In this document: in pieces, positions 42,724 to 51,986 of the stretch
Layout of the letters: each line of letters begins with the position of its first letter
Position numbering within the stretch: position 1 is the first letter of the stretch
Assembly: GCA_963813435.1 (NCBI GenBank)
Contig: CAWEYY010000002.1
Coordinates: forward strand, 434,001 to 498,000
Length of the DNA: 64,000 nt
Direction: 5' to 3'
From: AC-32 sp963813435
Lineage (GTDB): Bacteria; Actinomycetota; Thermoleophilia; Gaiellales; Gaiellaceae
Program-made: the position numbers and the translations under genes
Notes under the pieces: generated by a model
Told to the model about the DNA's origin: nothing
Databases searched by the model: none
The model's input: only the letters and a program-made list of their open reading frames with translations

Positions 42724-44184
42724 CTACTCGGGCGTCGGGGCTTCGGCTTTGGCTTCGGCTTCGGGCTCCGAGTCGCCGGCCTCTGGCTCCGGCTCCTCGG
42801 CTGCCTGCGGCTCGGGCTCGGGCTCCTCGGCGGCTGGTTCCTCGGCTGCCTGCGGTTCTGGCTCGGGCTCCTCGGCAGCCGGCTCCTCGGCGAGCTCGGC
42901 CTCCGCGGCCGGCTCGTCCGCTACGACCTCAGCCGCGGTCTCCTCGACTGCGGCGTCGGCGGCCGGTTCCTCGCCGCCCTCGGGGAACACCTCTTCGGAG
43001 AGATCCAGGTTCGGCGTCCCCTCGACGGCCTCGGAATCGTCCGCACGCTGCGTGACAGCGTCGCCCTCGACGCGCTTGAGCGACAGCGACAGGCGCCGGC
43101 GCTCGGCGTCGACCTCGATGATCTTCGCCTTGACGTGGTCGCCCTGGGAGACGACCTCGCGCGGGTTCTCGACGTGGTGCTGGGCGAGCTCGGAGATGTG
43201 AACGAGCCCCTCGACCCCGGGCATGATCTCGACGAAGGCGCCGAACGTGACGACCTTCGTGACCTTGCCCTCGACCTCGTCGCCCTCGTTGTACTGCTCG
43301 AGCACCTCCTGCCACGGGTCCGACTGCGTCTGCTTCAGCCCGAGCGAGATCCGCTGGCGCTCGCGGTCGATGTCGAGCACCTTGACCTTGACGTCCTGGC
43401 CGATCTCGAGCACCTCGGACGGGTGGTTGACGTGGCTCCACGAGAGCTCGGAGATGTGGATCAGCCCGTCCATCCCGTCCAGGTCGACGAAAGCGCCGAA
43501 GTCGACGATGTTGGAGATCTGGCCGTCCACAACGTCGCCGGGGTTGAGCCGGTCGAGGATCTGCTGCCGCTGCTCCTTGCGCTCGTCCTCGAGCACGGCG
43601 CGGCGAGAGAGCACGACGTTGTTCCGCGAGCGGTTGAGCTCGATGACCTTGGCGCGCAGCTCCTGGCCGAGGAACTCGTCGAGATCCTGGACGCGCCGGA
43701 TGTCGACCAGCGACGCGGGCAGGAAGCCTCGCACGCCGAGGTCGAGGATCAGGCCGCCCTTGACGACCTCGATCACCTTGCCGATGACGGGCTCTCCGGA
43801 CTCGGCCGCCTGCTCGATCGCCTTCCAGGCCATCTCGAAGCGGGCCCGCTTCTTGGACAGGATCAGGCGCCCTTCGGCGTCCTCCTTCGTGAGCACGAGC
43901 GCGTCGATCTCGTCGCCGAGCTTGACCTCGTCCTCGGGGTTGATCGAGCGCCGGATCGACAGCTCGGCCACGGGGATGACGCCCTCCGACTTGTAGCCGA
44001 TGTCGACCAGGACCTCGTCCTTGTCCACACGGACGACGGTGCCGTGCACGACCTCGCCCTCGTTGATCGTCGGGAAGGTCGCGTCGTAGTCGGGAACGCG
44101 CTCGCCGTCCTCGGTCGTCGTCCAGACGCCGGCGTCGTCGACCGCAGTCGTTTCCGTCTCTCTATCCACAGTCTCGTTGGCCAT
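42724..44184 (-). CDS. rpsA: 30S ribosomal protein S1
   Basis: 486 residues from ATG 44184. Four S1 RNA-binding domains (starting near residues 33, 119, 204 and 289), with GTVVRVDKDEVLVDIGYKSE in the first and DFGAFVDLDGMDGLIHISEL in the third. The C-terminal ~110 residues are Glu/Pro/Ala-rich with a 15-residue repeat (AAEEPEPEPQ) encoded by a 45-bp DNA repeat near 42790-42890. No Shine-Dalgarno precedes the ATG, as expected for S1 autoregulation or a short leader. A TATACT -10 lies 14 bases upstream. Confidence 0.94.
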   Translation of the reverse strand: MANETVDRETETTAVDDAGVWTTTEDGERVPDYDATFPTINEGEVVHGTVVRVDKDEVLVDIGYKSEGVIPVAELSIRRSINPEDEVKLGDEIDALVLTKEDAEGRLILSKKRARFEMAWKAIEQAAESGEPVIGKVIEVVKGGLILDLGVRGFLPASLVDIRRVQDLDEFLGQELRAKVIELNRSRNNVVLSRRAVLEDERKEQRQQILDRLNPGDVVDGQISNIVDFGAFVDLDGMDGLIHISELSWSHVNHPSEVLEIGQDVKVKVLDIDRERQRISLGLKQTQSDPWQEVLEQYNEGDEVEGKVTKVVTFGAFVEIMPGVEGLVHISELAQHHVENPREVVSQGDHVKAKIIEVDAERRRLSLSLKRVEGDAVTQRADDSEAVEGTPNLDLSEEVFPEGGEEPAADAAVEETAAEVVADEPAAEAELAEEPAAEEPEPEPQAAEEPAAEEPEPEPQAAEEPEPEAGDSEPEAEAKAEAPTPE

Positions 44185-44197
44185 CAAGAAGCCGCTC

Positions 44198-44203
44198 AGT
44201 ATA
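44198..44203 (-). promoter_or_regulatory. -10 element (TATACT) of rpsA
   Basis: TATACT on the minus strand ends 14 bases before the ATG at 44184, so the transcript would have a leader of roughly 7 bases. No clear -35 at 16-18 bases. Confidence 0.4.
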
Positions 44204-44306
44204 GCCGTGGAGCCGAAAATACCCGCTCCGCGCAACGGAGGACCGCAATCAGCTCGATTAACCGCTCGCGGCGGTATCCGTGCGGTCTGGCGATTGGCGG
44301 TCAATG

Positions 44307-44335
44307 TTGACGCGGAACGATGGTGCTAGTAATAC
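44307..44335 (+). promoter_or_regulatory. Weak promoter before the frameshifted membrane-protein gene
   Basis: TTGACG (44307-44312), 17 bases, TAATAC (44330-44335). A near-palindrome CTAGTAATACTAG covers the -10. Leader to ATG 44350 would be about 8-10 bases. Poor -10 match, so low confidence. Confidence 0.3.
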
Positions 44336-44349
44336 TAGCTTTGTTCAGA

Positions 44350-45698
44350 ATGAGCATGACTGTCATCGCGCCCCCAGAGCCGCCCCGGCTCGACGAGCTT
44401 GAGGCATTGTCATCGAGGAAGCGCGCCGACGCACGCGCCGCCGGCGACTCGCCTACATCGTCGCGACTCTCCTCGCAGTGGCGATCGGCTGCGCTGTCTG
44501 GGCCGGACTCGCCTTCAGAGGAGGCGACGCGACGACCGCCGGTAGAGCCAGGCCCGGGTTCCGCCTCGTCACTGCCCGCGGCCCGGTCGCGCATCAGCTC
44601 ATCGAGACATGGAACTTGCCGCAGCCGACCAGCGTCGACCTTGCCACGGGACAAGAGCGTCCGGCGAGGACGACGCAGGAGGTCTGGGTCGACCGCGACA
44701 GCGGCCTCTGGCGGATCGTCGCGCGCATCAACGGGCGGATCCAGTCGGATCGCGTCGACCCAGGAACGGGGCGCCCACTGCCATCGCAACCCGACGCGCT
44801 CCTTCAACCGGTCGGGTTCTCATTCGGGCATTTCTGGCCGCTCGCGCACCAGTACGGGCGCGAGCCCGGGACGGAGACGTTCCGTGGCCGCAAGGTCATC
44901 TGGGTGGGAAAGACCGAGCACGGCTTTCCACTGGCACCGCGCGATGGCCAACGAGTCGGCCTGGATGCGCGCACACACGACCCGTTGGTCTACCGGTCAT
45001 TCCTCTACGGCGCCGTCGTTTCCCAATCCTGGGTACGGGCACAGATGCAGGACGTACCGGGCAGCCGCTTCTCGCTCGCCGTTCCAGTGGGTTCGACAAC
45101 GGATTCGCGGCCGGCGATGCGTTACGAGTTCTTCGCCGTTCCAGCATCGACGCCGTTTGGCGCCCGCGCGCGCAGTGCACTCGGTCGTACGCCGCTCTGG
45201 CTCGGCTGGCGCTTCCACGGCCAACGCATTCACTCGATCACGATCGGCTCGGAGGTGATCCAAGGACGCAACGGCGCCCGACTGAGCTCGGCGAAATTCG
45301 TGCGATACGACTACGGGATCGTCAGCCTCGAGGAATTCGGCTCGCAGCGGCCGAGCTGGTACGAACAGGGCCCGCGGCCGGGGTACGTCGTCCTGGAGAC
45401 CCTCAATCGCGCTTACGAGCTGAGGCCGGGGCCTCGGGTATGGCCCAAGGTGGACGTCTTGGGAGGGCAACGCGCGGCACTTACTCGCGGCGGCGTGCTG
45501 GCGGTCATTACCTCGCCTGACGCCCGCCGCTACTCGCTCAACCGCGCCAGCGCCATGAGCCTGGCGAGGGAGCTGCGCCCGAGTGCCACCAACCTGAGTT
45601 CGTCAGGCCGACGAAGCCGGCCGGACTCTCAGCGCTTGGCGTCGTTCCAGTCGTCGCCGGCGCCGACGTCGACCTCGAGCGGTGGATCGAGGTCGTAG
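44350..45698 (+). CDS. Single-pass membrane-anchored protein with apparent 2-bp frameshift
   Basis: ATG at 44350 or 44356 opens TVIAPPEPPRLDELEAL; a membrane-protein frame resumes as IEEARRRTRRRRLAYIVATL (one helix), then a ~370-residue soluble domain. The two pieces fit the common N-terminal pattern 'APPxPPRxDELEALIxEARRRxxRRR' only if TC at 44410-44411 is removed. Thus the gene carries a 2-base insertion or a sequencing error; without repair translation could start only at GTG 44478, deleting half the helix. The soluble part (TRGPVAHQL-like start, WVDRDSGLWRIVARINGRI) resembles no family I know. The 3' end overlaps convergent polA by 70 bases. Confidence 0.6.
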
Positions 45699-48202
45699 GC
45701 GCCGACCATCTCCTCACGCACGAGCTCCTTCACGGCGGAGACCTCCGCTTCGGGGGCTTCGAGCAAGAGCTCGTCGTGCACCTGGAGGACGAGCTTCGCG
45801 GCTCTGCCCTCATCCCGCAGCCGGTCGTGAATCGCGACCATCGCCTTCTTGATCACGTCTGCGGCCGTCCCCTGCATGACGGAGTTGACGGCCAGCCGCT
45901 CGCCGAGCGACCGCGTCTGCCGGCTCGACGCACGGATCTCGGGCACCGGGCGCCTGCGGCCGAGCATCGTCGTCACGTAGCCGTCGCGCGCCGCCTGCTC
46001 GATCGTCCGCTGGATGAAGTCCTGGACGTGCGGGAAGCGGGCGAGGTAGGCGTCGATGTACGCCTGCGCCTCGTCGCGCGGGATCTCGAGGTTCTCCGAG
46101 AGCCCGAAGGCGGAGATGCCGTAGATGATCCCGAAGTTGACCATCTTCGCGATGTTGCGCTCGTCCTTGGATAGCGTCGCCGGGTCCTTGCCGAGCACCT
46201 CGGCCGCGGTCGTCGTGTGGATGTCCTCCCCGCGCTCGAACGACTCCTTCAGCTTCGGTTCGCCCGAGACCTGGGCCAGGATCCTCAGCTCGACCTGGGA
46301 GTAGTCGGCCGAGACGAGCTTGAACCCGGGCTCTGCGACGAAAGCCGACCGGATCTCGCGGCCGAGCTCGGTGCGGATCGGGATCGCCTGCAGGTTCGGG
46401 CTCGTCGTCGAGAGCCGCCCGGTCGCGGCCACGGTCTGGTTGAACGTCGTGTGCAGGCGCCCGTCCTCCGGCGAGATCAGCTCGGGGAGCGGGCCGAGGT
46501 AGGTGTTGAGCAGCTTCGAGTACTCGCGCCACTCCTCGATCACGCCGACGATCTCGTGCTCGCCGCGGATCGAGCGCAGGACGCGGGTGTCCGTCGAGTA
46601 GCCAGTCTTGCCCTTGCGGCCCGGAGTCAGCTTCAGCTTCTCGAACAGGATTCGCGCGACCTGCTGGGTCGAGCCGAGCTGGAACTCCTCGCCCGCCAGC
46701 TCGTACGCCTTCGACTCGAGCTCCTCGACCCGATCGGCGAGACGGGCCGTGATCTCGCCCATGCGGTACGTGTCGACCTTGACGCCGGCGCGCTCCATCG
46801 CGGCGAGGACGGCGGTCAGTGGGAGCTCGATCTCGCGGTACAGGGGCTCCTCACCCCGCTCGCGAACGCGCTCGAGGAGCGGATCACGCAGTCGGAGCGT
46901 CGCGGCCGCGCGCCGAACGAGCGCGGTCGTCTCCTCCTCGGCCTCCGGCTCCGGGACGAGCTCCAGGCCGTACTCGGCAGTAAGGTCGTCGAGCCCGTAC
47001 TCGGCGCGGCCGGGGTCGATCAGGTACGCGAGGATCAGCGTGTCGTCGGTCGCCTCGACCCCGAGCGACTTGGCGTCGTGCGCGATGACCTCACCACCCT
47101 GCGCCTTGAGCGGCTCGGGCCGGGGCGACACGACCACCTCGTCCCCGGCGGCAACGCCTATGCGCTCGTCACTCGCCGCGATCCCTACCGGACCCTGGCT
47201 TAGTAACAGACTGTTACTAAGTTCCTCGCGCCACGGGACGGGGACGCCGGTCGGCTTCAGCGGCGCCGCGGCCGGGAGGGCGGCGTCGAGCTCGTCCACG
47301 CGGTTCAGCAGGTTCCGGAACTCGAAGCGCCTGAACATCTCCTTCAGCGTCGAGCGGTCGGGTGGCGAGAGCACGAGCTGGGTGACGTCGCAGTCGAGCT
47401 CGAGGTCGCGCCGCATCGTCGCGAGCACCTTCGCCCCGCGCGCCTGCTCGGCGTGCTCGCGGATCGCCTTCGAGCGGGCGGGTGTCAGCTCGTCGACGTG
47501 CTCGAGCACCTCCTCGAGCGAGCCGTACTTCGCGATCAGCTGGCCGGCCGTCTTGTCGCCGATCCCCGGGACGCCGGGGATGTTGTCGGAGGGGTCGCCC
47601 TTGAGCGCGATGAAGTCCGGCACCTGCTCGGGCTGGATCCCGAGGCGCGCCTCGACCCGCTCGGGCGTGTACACATTGACGTCCGAGACCCCTCGCGGAG
47701 TCATCATCAGGCAGACGTTCTCCGAGACGAGCTGGAAGGCGTCGCGGTCGGTGGAGACGACGCACGTCTTGATACCCGCCTCGTCGGCGCCATGGGCGAG
47801 CGTCGCGATCACGTCGTCCGCTTCCCAGCCCTCGAACTCGAGGTTGACGTACCCGAACGCCTCCACGATCGGCCGGAAGTGCGGGAACTGCTCGCGCAGC
47901 AGGTCCGGCATCGGCTTGCGCTCGATCTTGTAGGTCTCGAGCAGCTCGGTCCGGTGCACGGGCCGCGTGTCCCAGGCGACGGCCACGCCCTTCGGCCGGT
48001 AGTCGGCGAGCAGCTTGAAGAGCATGTTCGCGAAGCCGAGGAGCGCGTTCGTGGAGAAGCCATCGCTCGTGGCCAGCTCCTCCGGGAGCGCGAAGAAGGC
48101 GCGATAGGCGAGGTTGTTGCCGTCGACGAGGAAGAGCTCGGATTCGCGCGCGGGCCCGTCGTCGAGCTGCAGCTCGGCCCCGGTCAGCGTCTTCGGCGAC
48201 AT
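45629..48202 (-). CDS. polA: DNA polymerase I
   Basis: 857 residues from ATG 48202; an earlier in-frame start would run into the divergent gene. 5'-3' exonuclease domain: FLVDGNNLAYRAFFALPEE, WEADDVIATLAHGADE, LKGDPSDNIPGVPGIGDKTA. The middle domain retains the exonuclease fold (DDTLILAYLIDPGRAEYGLD) but the metal-binding DxE strand is missing, so proofreading is probably lost. Polymerase motifs A (VSADYSQVELRILAQ), B (KMVNFGIIYGISAFGLSE) and C (QVHDELLLEAPE) are intact. Okazaki maturation and repair. Confidence 0.95.
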   Translation of the reverse strand: MSPKTLTGAELQLDDGPARESELFLVDGNNLAYRAFFALPEELATSDGFSTNALLGFANMLFKLLADYRPKGVAVAWDTRPVHRTELLETYKIERKPMPDLLREQFPHFRPIVEAFGYVNLEFEGWEADDVIATLAHGADEAGIKTCVVSTDRDAFQLVSENVCLMMTPRGVSDVNVYTPERVEARLGIQPEQVPDFIALKGDPSDNIPGVPGIGDKTAGQLIAKYGSLEEVLEHVDELTPARSKAIREHAEQARGAKVLATMRRDLELDCDVTQLVLSPPDRSTLKEMFRRFEFRNLLNRVDELDAALPAAAPLKPTGVPVPWREELSNSLLLSQGPVGIAASDERIGVAAGDEVVVSPRPEPLKAQGGEVIAHDAKSLGVEATDDTLILAYLIDPGRAEYGLDDLTAEYGLELVPEPEAEEETTALVRRAAATLRLRDPLLERVRERGEEPLYREIELPLTAVLAAMERAGVKVDTYRMGEITARLADRVEELESKAYELAGEEFQLGSTQQVARILFEKLKLTPGRKGKTGYSTDTRVLRSIRGEHEIVGVIEEWREYSKLLNTYLGPLPELISPEDGRLHTTFNQTVAATGRLSTTSPNLQAIPIRTELGREIRSAFVAEPGFKLVSADYSQVELRILAQVSGEPKLKESFERGEDIHTTTAAEVLGKDPATLSKDERNIAKMVNFGIIYGISAFGLSENLEIPRDEAQAYIDAYLARFPHVQDFIQRTIEQAARDGYVTTMLGRRRPVPEIRASSRQTRSLGERLAVNSVMQGTAADVIKKAMVAIHDRLRDEGRAAKLVLQVHDELLLEAPEAEVSAVKELVREEMVGAYDLDPPLEVDVGAGDDWNDAKR

Positions 48203-48221
48203 CTCTGCGAGTCTACGTCCG

Positions 48222-49187
48222 ATGAGCACGCCCGAGGTCGTCCCGTTCGGCGACGAGCATCTGGAGGACGCGGCGGCGCTCCTCGCCGCCCGTCACGCGC
48301 GCCATCGGCAGGCCGAGCCGCTCCTCTCGGAGCGCTACGAGGAGCCCGCCGCCGCGCGGGTGGAGATCGAGCTCGCCTGGCGCGCAGACGGCGCTTCCGG
48401 CGCGGCCGCGCTGCGTGACGGGCGCCTGGCCGGGTACCTGATCGGCGCTCCGCGCGACCCGAAGGTGTGGGGCGAGAACGTCTGGGTCGAGGCCGCGGGC
48501 CACGCGGTCGAGCAGGCCGAGGACGTCCGCGACCTCTACGCGCTCGCCGCCGCGCCCTGGGTCGAGGGGGGCAACACGCGCCACACCGCCCTCGTTCCGT
48601 CTCACGACGCCGAGCTGCTCGACGCTTGGTGGCGACTCGGCTTCGGGCAGCAGCAGGCGCACGGGATCCGCGAGGTGCCGGCGAGCACAGAGGTCGCAAT
48701 CCCGGAGGGCTTCGAGATCCGCGCCCCGCGAGAGGACGAGATCGAGGAGCTGATCGGCGTCGACGTCGCGCTGCCCGACCATCAGCGCGCCTCGCCCGTG
48801 TTCGGGGGCTTTTCGTGGTCGCGGGACGACTCGCGCGAGGAGTGGGAGCGGACGCTCGCCGACGACGAGGAGACGGTCCTGATCGGCTTCCGCGACGGCC
48901 GGCCTGTTGCGTGCTGGTCCTTCGTCGCAGCCGAGCGCTCTCCCGAGCATCGTGGCCTCACCCGCCCCGAGAACGCGTGCACCCTGGGCTTCGCCGCAAC
49001 CGTTCCCGAGTCCCGCGGCAGTGGGATCGGCGTCGCCCTCACGCAGGCCGGGCTCTCCTGGGCCGCCGAGGAGCGCTACGGCGTAATGCTGACCGACTGG
49101 CGCGTGACGAACCTGCTCGCGTCGCGCTTCTGGCCTCGCCGCGGCTTCCGCACGAGCTTCCTCCGGCTCTACCGGTCGATCCCCTAG
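48222..49187 (+). CDS. Tandem GNAT acetyltransferase
   Basis: 321 residues, ATG 48222, 19 bases from the polA start. Two GNAT-like halves: the N-terminal one (residues ~1-150) is degenerate, the C-terminal one (~165-321) keeps LGFAATVPESRGSGIGVALT and WRVTNLLASRFWPRRGFRTS. Such fused GNATs resemble mycothiol synthase (MshD) in layout, but no mycothiol genes are nearby, so I do not assign it. The next gene begins four bases later. Confidence 0.75.
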   Translation: MSTPEVVPFGDEHLEDAAALLAARHARHRQAEPLLSERYEEPAAARVEIELAWRADGASGAAALRDGRLAGYLIGAPRDPKVWGENVWVEAAGHAVEQAEDVRDLYALAAAPWVEGGNTRHTALVPSHDAELLDAWWRLGFGQQQAHGIREVPASTEVAIPEGFEIRAPREDEIEELIGVDVALPDHQRASPVFGGFSWSRDDSREEWERTLADDEETVLIGFRDGRPVACWSFVAAERSPEHRGLTRPENACTLGFAATVPESRGSGIGVALTQAGLSWAAEERYGVMLTDWRVTNLLASRFWPRRGFRTSFLRLYRSIP

Positions 49188-49191
49188 CCCC

Positions 49192-50709
49192 GTGACGCGG
49201 CTGCCGCTCCTCTCTGGAAGCCGCGTCGTCGTGGTCGACGCGCCCGACGACGCGGTCGTGCTGCGGCCGCCGCCGCCGGGAGAGCCCATGGCCGACGTGG
49301 CCGTGGCACTGCGCGACGCGCTCCGCTTTCCGCTCGCCGGCCAGCCGCTGGCTGCGCTCGCTCCGCGGGGAGGCCGTGCCACGATCGTCGTCGAGCCGCC
49401 CTCGCTGCCGCTCCCGGGAGCCCAGCGGGACCCGCGCGAGGCTGGACTCGCGGCCGCGTCGGTCGAGTTGGCTCGCGCGGGGGTGCCCGTCGAGCGCCAG
49501 ACGCTGCTCGTGGCGAGCGGACTGACGCGAAGGCCGGCGCGCCGCGAGCTCGAACGGCTCGGGATCGTCTCCCACGGATTCGCGCGCAGCTTCCAGGGGA
49601 CGGTCGCCATCCACGACGCCGAGGATCCCGGGCTGATCGACCTGGGCGAGACGGGGGGCATTCCGCTGCGGGTCAACCCCGCGCTGGTCGAGACCGACCT
49701 CGTCCTGACGATGACCGCCGCCGAGACCGTGCTTCACGGAGGCCCGGCGGCGCTCGTCGGCGCGTCAGGCACGCACGCGCTCCGGGCGGCGGGCGCGGAC
49801 TCGCTGCTCGAGACCCGTACGTCACAGGGCTGGAGCATCGGCGTCGAGCTCGAGCGCCGCCTTGCACGACGGGTCGGTCTGATCGGGGCATCCCTGGTCC
49901 TCAACCAGCCCCGCCTGACGGGCGTCGCGCGCGGCTACCCGTACGAGCCCGAGGCGCTCGAGCGGATCGTCCGGTCGCCGTTCAGGCTCGGCTTCGGGCT
50001 CCTTCCCGGCTTCGCGCGCGAGCGGACGATGCGGTCGTTCAGACGCGACCTGAGCGCGGCCGCCGCCTTCGCGGGACCGCCGTCCGTGGCGCACGCGGAG
50101 GCGCTTCTCCGCGCAGTCGAGGCGCGCTCCACGCCTCTCGACGGACAGCTCGACGCGATCTGCGTCGGCGTCCCGCGGACGACGCCGCATCTCCCGCGTG
50201 AGCGGCCGAACCCGCTGCTCGCCGCCTACCTCGCGCTCGGCCTGGCGCTCCGGCTCTGGCGCGACAGCTTCCCCGTCGCCGACGGCGGGACGCTGATCCT
50301 GCTCAACCGTTTTCGCCGCCACTACGCGCACCCGACGCAGCAGCCGTACAGGGCCGTCTTCCAGGCCCTACGAGCTCTTGGATCACGGGAGCCCGAGGAG
50401 CTGGCGGAGGCAGAACGCGCCGCCGCGACCGACGAGCGGGCCATCGCGGCGTACCGCGGGGGGCGAACCTGCCATCCGCTGCTCCCGTTCGCCGACTGGG
50501 CAGGCTGCGCGCCTGCTCTCAGCCGGCTCGGGTCGGTGATCGTGGCCGGCTGCCGCGACTCGGTTGCCGCGCGCCAGCTCGGCTTCGTCCCCGCCGCCAG
50601 CGTCGGGGCCGCCCTCGAGCTCGCCCGCGGCCTGGCCGACGGCAATCCCCGCGTCGGCTACCTGCTCGCCCCGCCGTACTTTCCACTCCGAGTGTCGGCT
50701 ACTGAGTAG
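49192..50709 (+). CDS. LarA-like (DUF2088 lactate-racemase superfamily) protein
   Basis: 505 residues from GTG 49192. The first ~250 residues follow the DUF2088 layout: RATIVVEPPSLPLPGAQRDP, LLVASGLTRRPARRELERLG, FQGTVAIHDAEDPGLIDLGE, VNPALVETDLVLTM and a HGGPAALVGASG turn. In genuine LarA the segment after the A.G turn has HR(X), which binds the nickel-pincer cofactor; here it reads GLTRRP. Hence lactate racemisation is doubtful and another role is likely. The C-terminal ~200 residues complete the second lobe. Confidence 0.6.
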   Translation: MTRLPLLSGSRVVVVDAPDDAVVLRPPPPGEPMADVAVALRDALRFPLAGQPLAALAPRGGRATIVVEPPSLPLPGAQRDPREAGLAAASVELARAGVPVERQTLLVASGLTRRPARRELERLGIVSHGFARSFQGTVAIHDAEDPGLIDLGETGGIPLRVNPALVETDLVLTMTAAETVLHGGPAALVGASGTHALRAAGADSLLETRTSQGWSIGVELERRLARRVGLIGASLVLNQPRLTGVARGYPYEPEALERIVRSPFRLGFGLLPGFARERTMRSFRRDLSAAAAFAGPPSVAHAEALLRAVEARSTPLDGQLDAICVGVPRTTPHLPRERPNPLLAAYLALGLALRLWRDSFPVADGGTLILLNRFRRHYAHPTQQPYRAVFQALRALGSREPEELAEAERAAATDERAIAAYRGGRTCHPLLPFADWAGCAPALSRLGSVIVAGCRDSVAARQLGFVPAASVGAALELARGLADGNPRVGYLLAPPYFPLRVSATE

Positions 50710-50730
50710 CCGCTCGGGGCCGGAGAGCTC

Positions 50731-51165
50731 TCAGCTCACCGCTTTCTTCACGAGCGCGCCGATCGCTTTCTCATCGGCGGCGGTCAGCTTCTTCAGCGCG
50801 AAGGAGGTTGGCCACATGGTGCCCTTGTCGAGGTTCGCCTCGTCGCTGAAGCCGAACGTCGCGTACCTCGACTTGAACTTCCCCGCGCTCTGGAAGTAGC
50901 AGACGACCTTGCCGTCCTTGGCATACGCGGGCATCCCGTACCAGGTCTTCGGCGAGAGATCCGGCGCGCTGGCCTTGATGACGGCATGAATCTTCTTGGC
51001 CATCGCGCGATCCGTGCCCTTCATCTCGGCGATCTTCGCGAGCAAGGCTTTTTCCCCATCCGCGCGGCTCGCTTCCGCCTTCAGCTCCTGGGCGCGCTCC
51101 TTCATCGCGGCTCGTTCCTCGGCCGAGAAGGTCGTGCGCTTGGCGGACTTCTTCGTGTTCTTCAT
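50731..51165 (-). CDS. DUF1801 (YdhG-like) protein
   Basis: 144 residues, ATG start. Lys-rich helical N-terminus (~60 residues) then a DUF1801 core: VIKASAPDLSPKTWYGMPAY, GKVVCYFQSAGKFKSRYATF, GFSDEANLDKGTMWPTSFAL, and ADEKAIGALVKKAV. Members include YdhG/FraI-like proteins of unclear function. Convergent to the LarA-like gene with about 20 bases between. Confidence 0.8.
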   Translation of the reverse strand: MKNTKKSAKRTTFSAEERAAMKERAQELKAEASRADGEKALLAKIAEMKGTDRAMAKKIHAVIKASAPDLSPKTWYGMPAYAKDGKVVCYFQSAGKFKSRYATFGFSDEANLDKGTMWPTSFALKKLTAADEKAIGALVKKAVS

Positions 51166-51218
51166 CGCCGGCTTTCACCCCCTGTCGATTGGACGACCGT
51201 CATTCTAGGAAGCGGCCG

Positions 51219-51986
51219 CTAGAGAATCGCTGCCAGGAACTGCTTCGTCCGCTCCTCGCGCGGCGCATCGAAGAAATGCGTCGGCGTCCCCTCCTCGATG
51301 ATGCGCCCGTCGTCCATCATCAGCACGCGGTCGGCGGCCTCGCGCGCGAAGCCCATCTCGTGAGTGACCACGATCATTGTCGTCTGGAAGTCGAGCGCCA
51401 GGCTCTTCATCACGTCGAGCACTTCTCCGACGAGCTCTGGATCAAGCGCCGACGTCGGCTCGTCGAAGAGCATCAGCTTCGGCTTCATCGCGAGCGCCCG
51501 TGCGATCGCGACGCGCTGCTGCTGGCCGCCGGAGAGCTGCGAGGGGTAGACGTCCAGCTTGTCGGCGAGTCCGACCCGCTCGAGCAGCACCTTCCCCTGC
51601 GCCACCGCCTCTCTCCTCGGCACCTTCCTAACGTGGACCGGCGCTTCGATGACATTCTCGAGCGACGTCATGTGCCCGAAGAGATTGAACCGCTGGAAGA
51701 CCATTCCGATCTCGGCGCGGTCCCGGCAGACCTCGGCGTCGCGCTGCTCGTAGAGCTTGTCGCCCACCTGCCTGTAGCCGACGAGCTCCCCATCGACCGA
51801 CAGCCGCCCGGCGTCGATCTTCTCGAGGTGGTTGATACAGCGGAGGAAGGTCGACTTCCCGGAGCCCGACGGACCGATCATGCAAACGACCTGGCCTGGC
51901 TCGACCTCGAGCGAAACCCCCTTCAGCACCTCGAGGCGGCCGAAGCGCTTGTGCACGGCTTCAGCCTTGACCATTGGAGTGCTCAC
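51219..51986 (-). CDS. Polar amino-acid ABC transporter ATP-binding protein (GlnQ/HisP type)
   Basis: 255 residues, ATG 51986 overlapping the permease stop. Walker A MIGPSGSGKSTFLRCINHLE near residue 36, signature LSGGQQQRVAIARALAMKP near residue 142, Walker B MLFDEPTSALDPE and VTHEMGFAREAADRVL, all characteristic of the PAAT family. A ~10-residue insertion (LVGYRQVGDKLYEQRDAEVC) between Walker A and the signature resembles HisP. Energises the permease and binding protein next to it. Confidence 0.92.
   Translation of the reverse strand: MSTPMVKAEAVHKRFGRLEVLKGVSLEVEPGQVVCMIGPSGSGKSTFLRCINHLEKIDAGRLSVDGELVGYRQVGDKLYEQRDAEVCRDRAEIGMVFQRFNLFGHMTSLENVIEAPVHVRKVPRREAVAQGKVLLERVGLADKLDVYPSQLSGGQQQRVAIARALAMKPKLMLFDEPTSALDPELVGEVLDVMKSLALDFQTTMIVVTHEMGFAREAADRVLMMDDGRIIEEGTPTHFFDAPREERTKQFLAAIL

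Noticed and set aside
48222..49187. Mycothiol synthase mshD
   Set aside because: Double GNAT layout fits, but the first half is degenerate and no mycothiol context or diagnostic residues could be confirmed.
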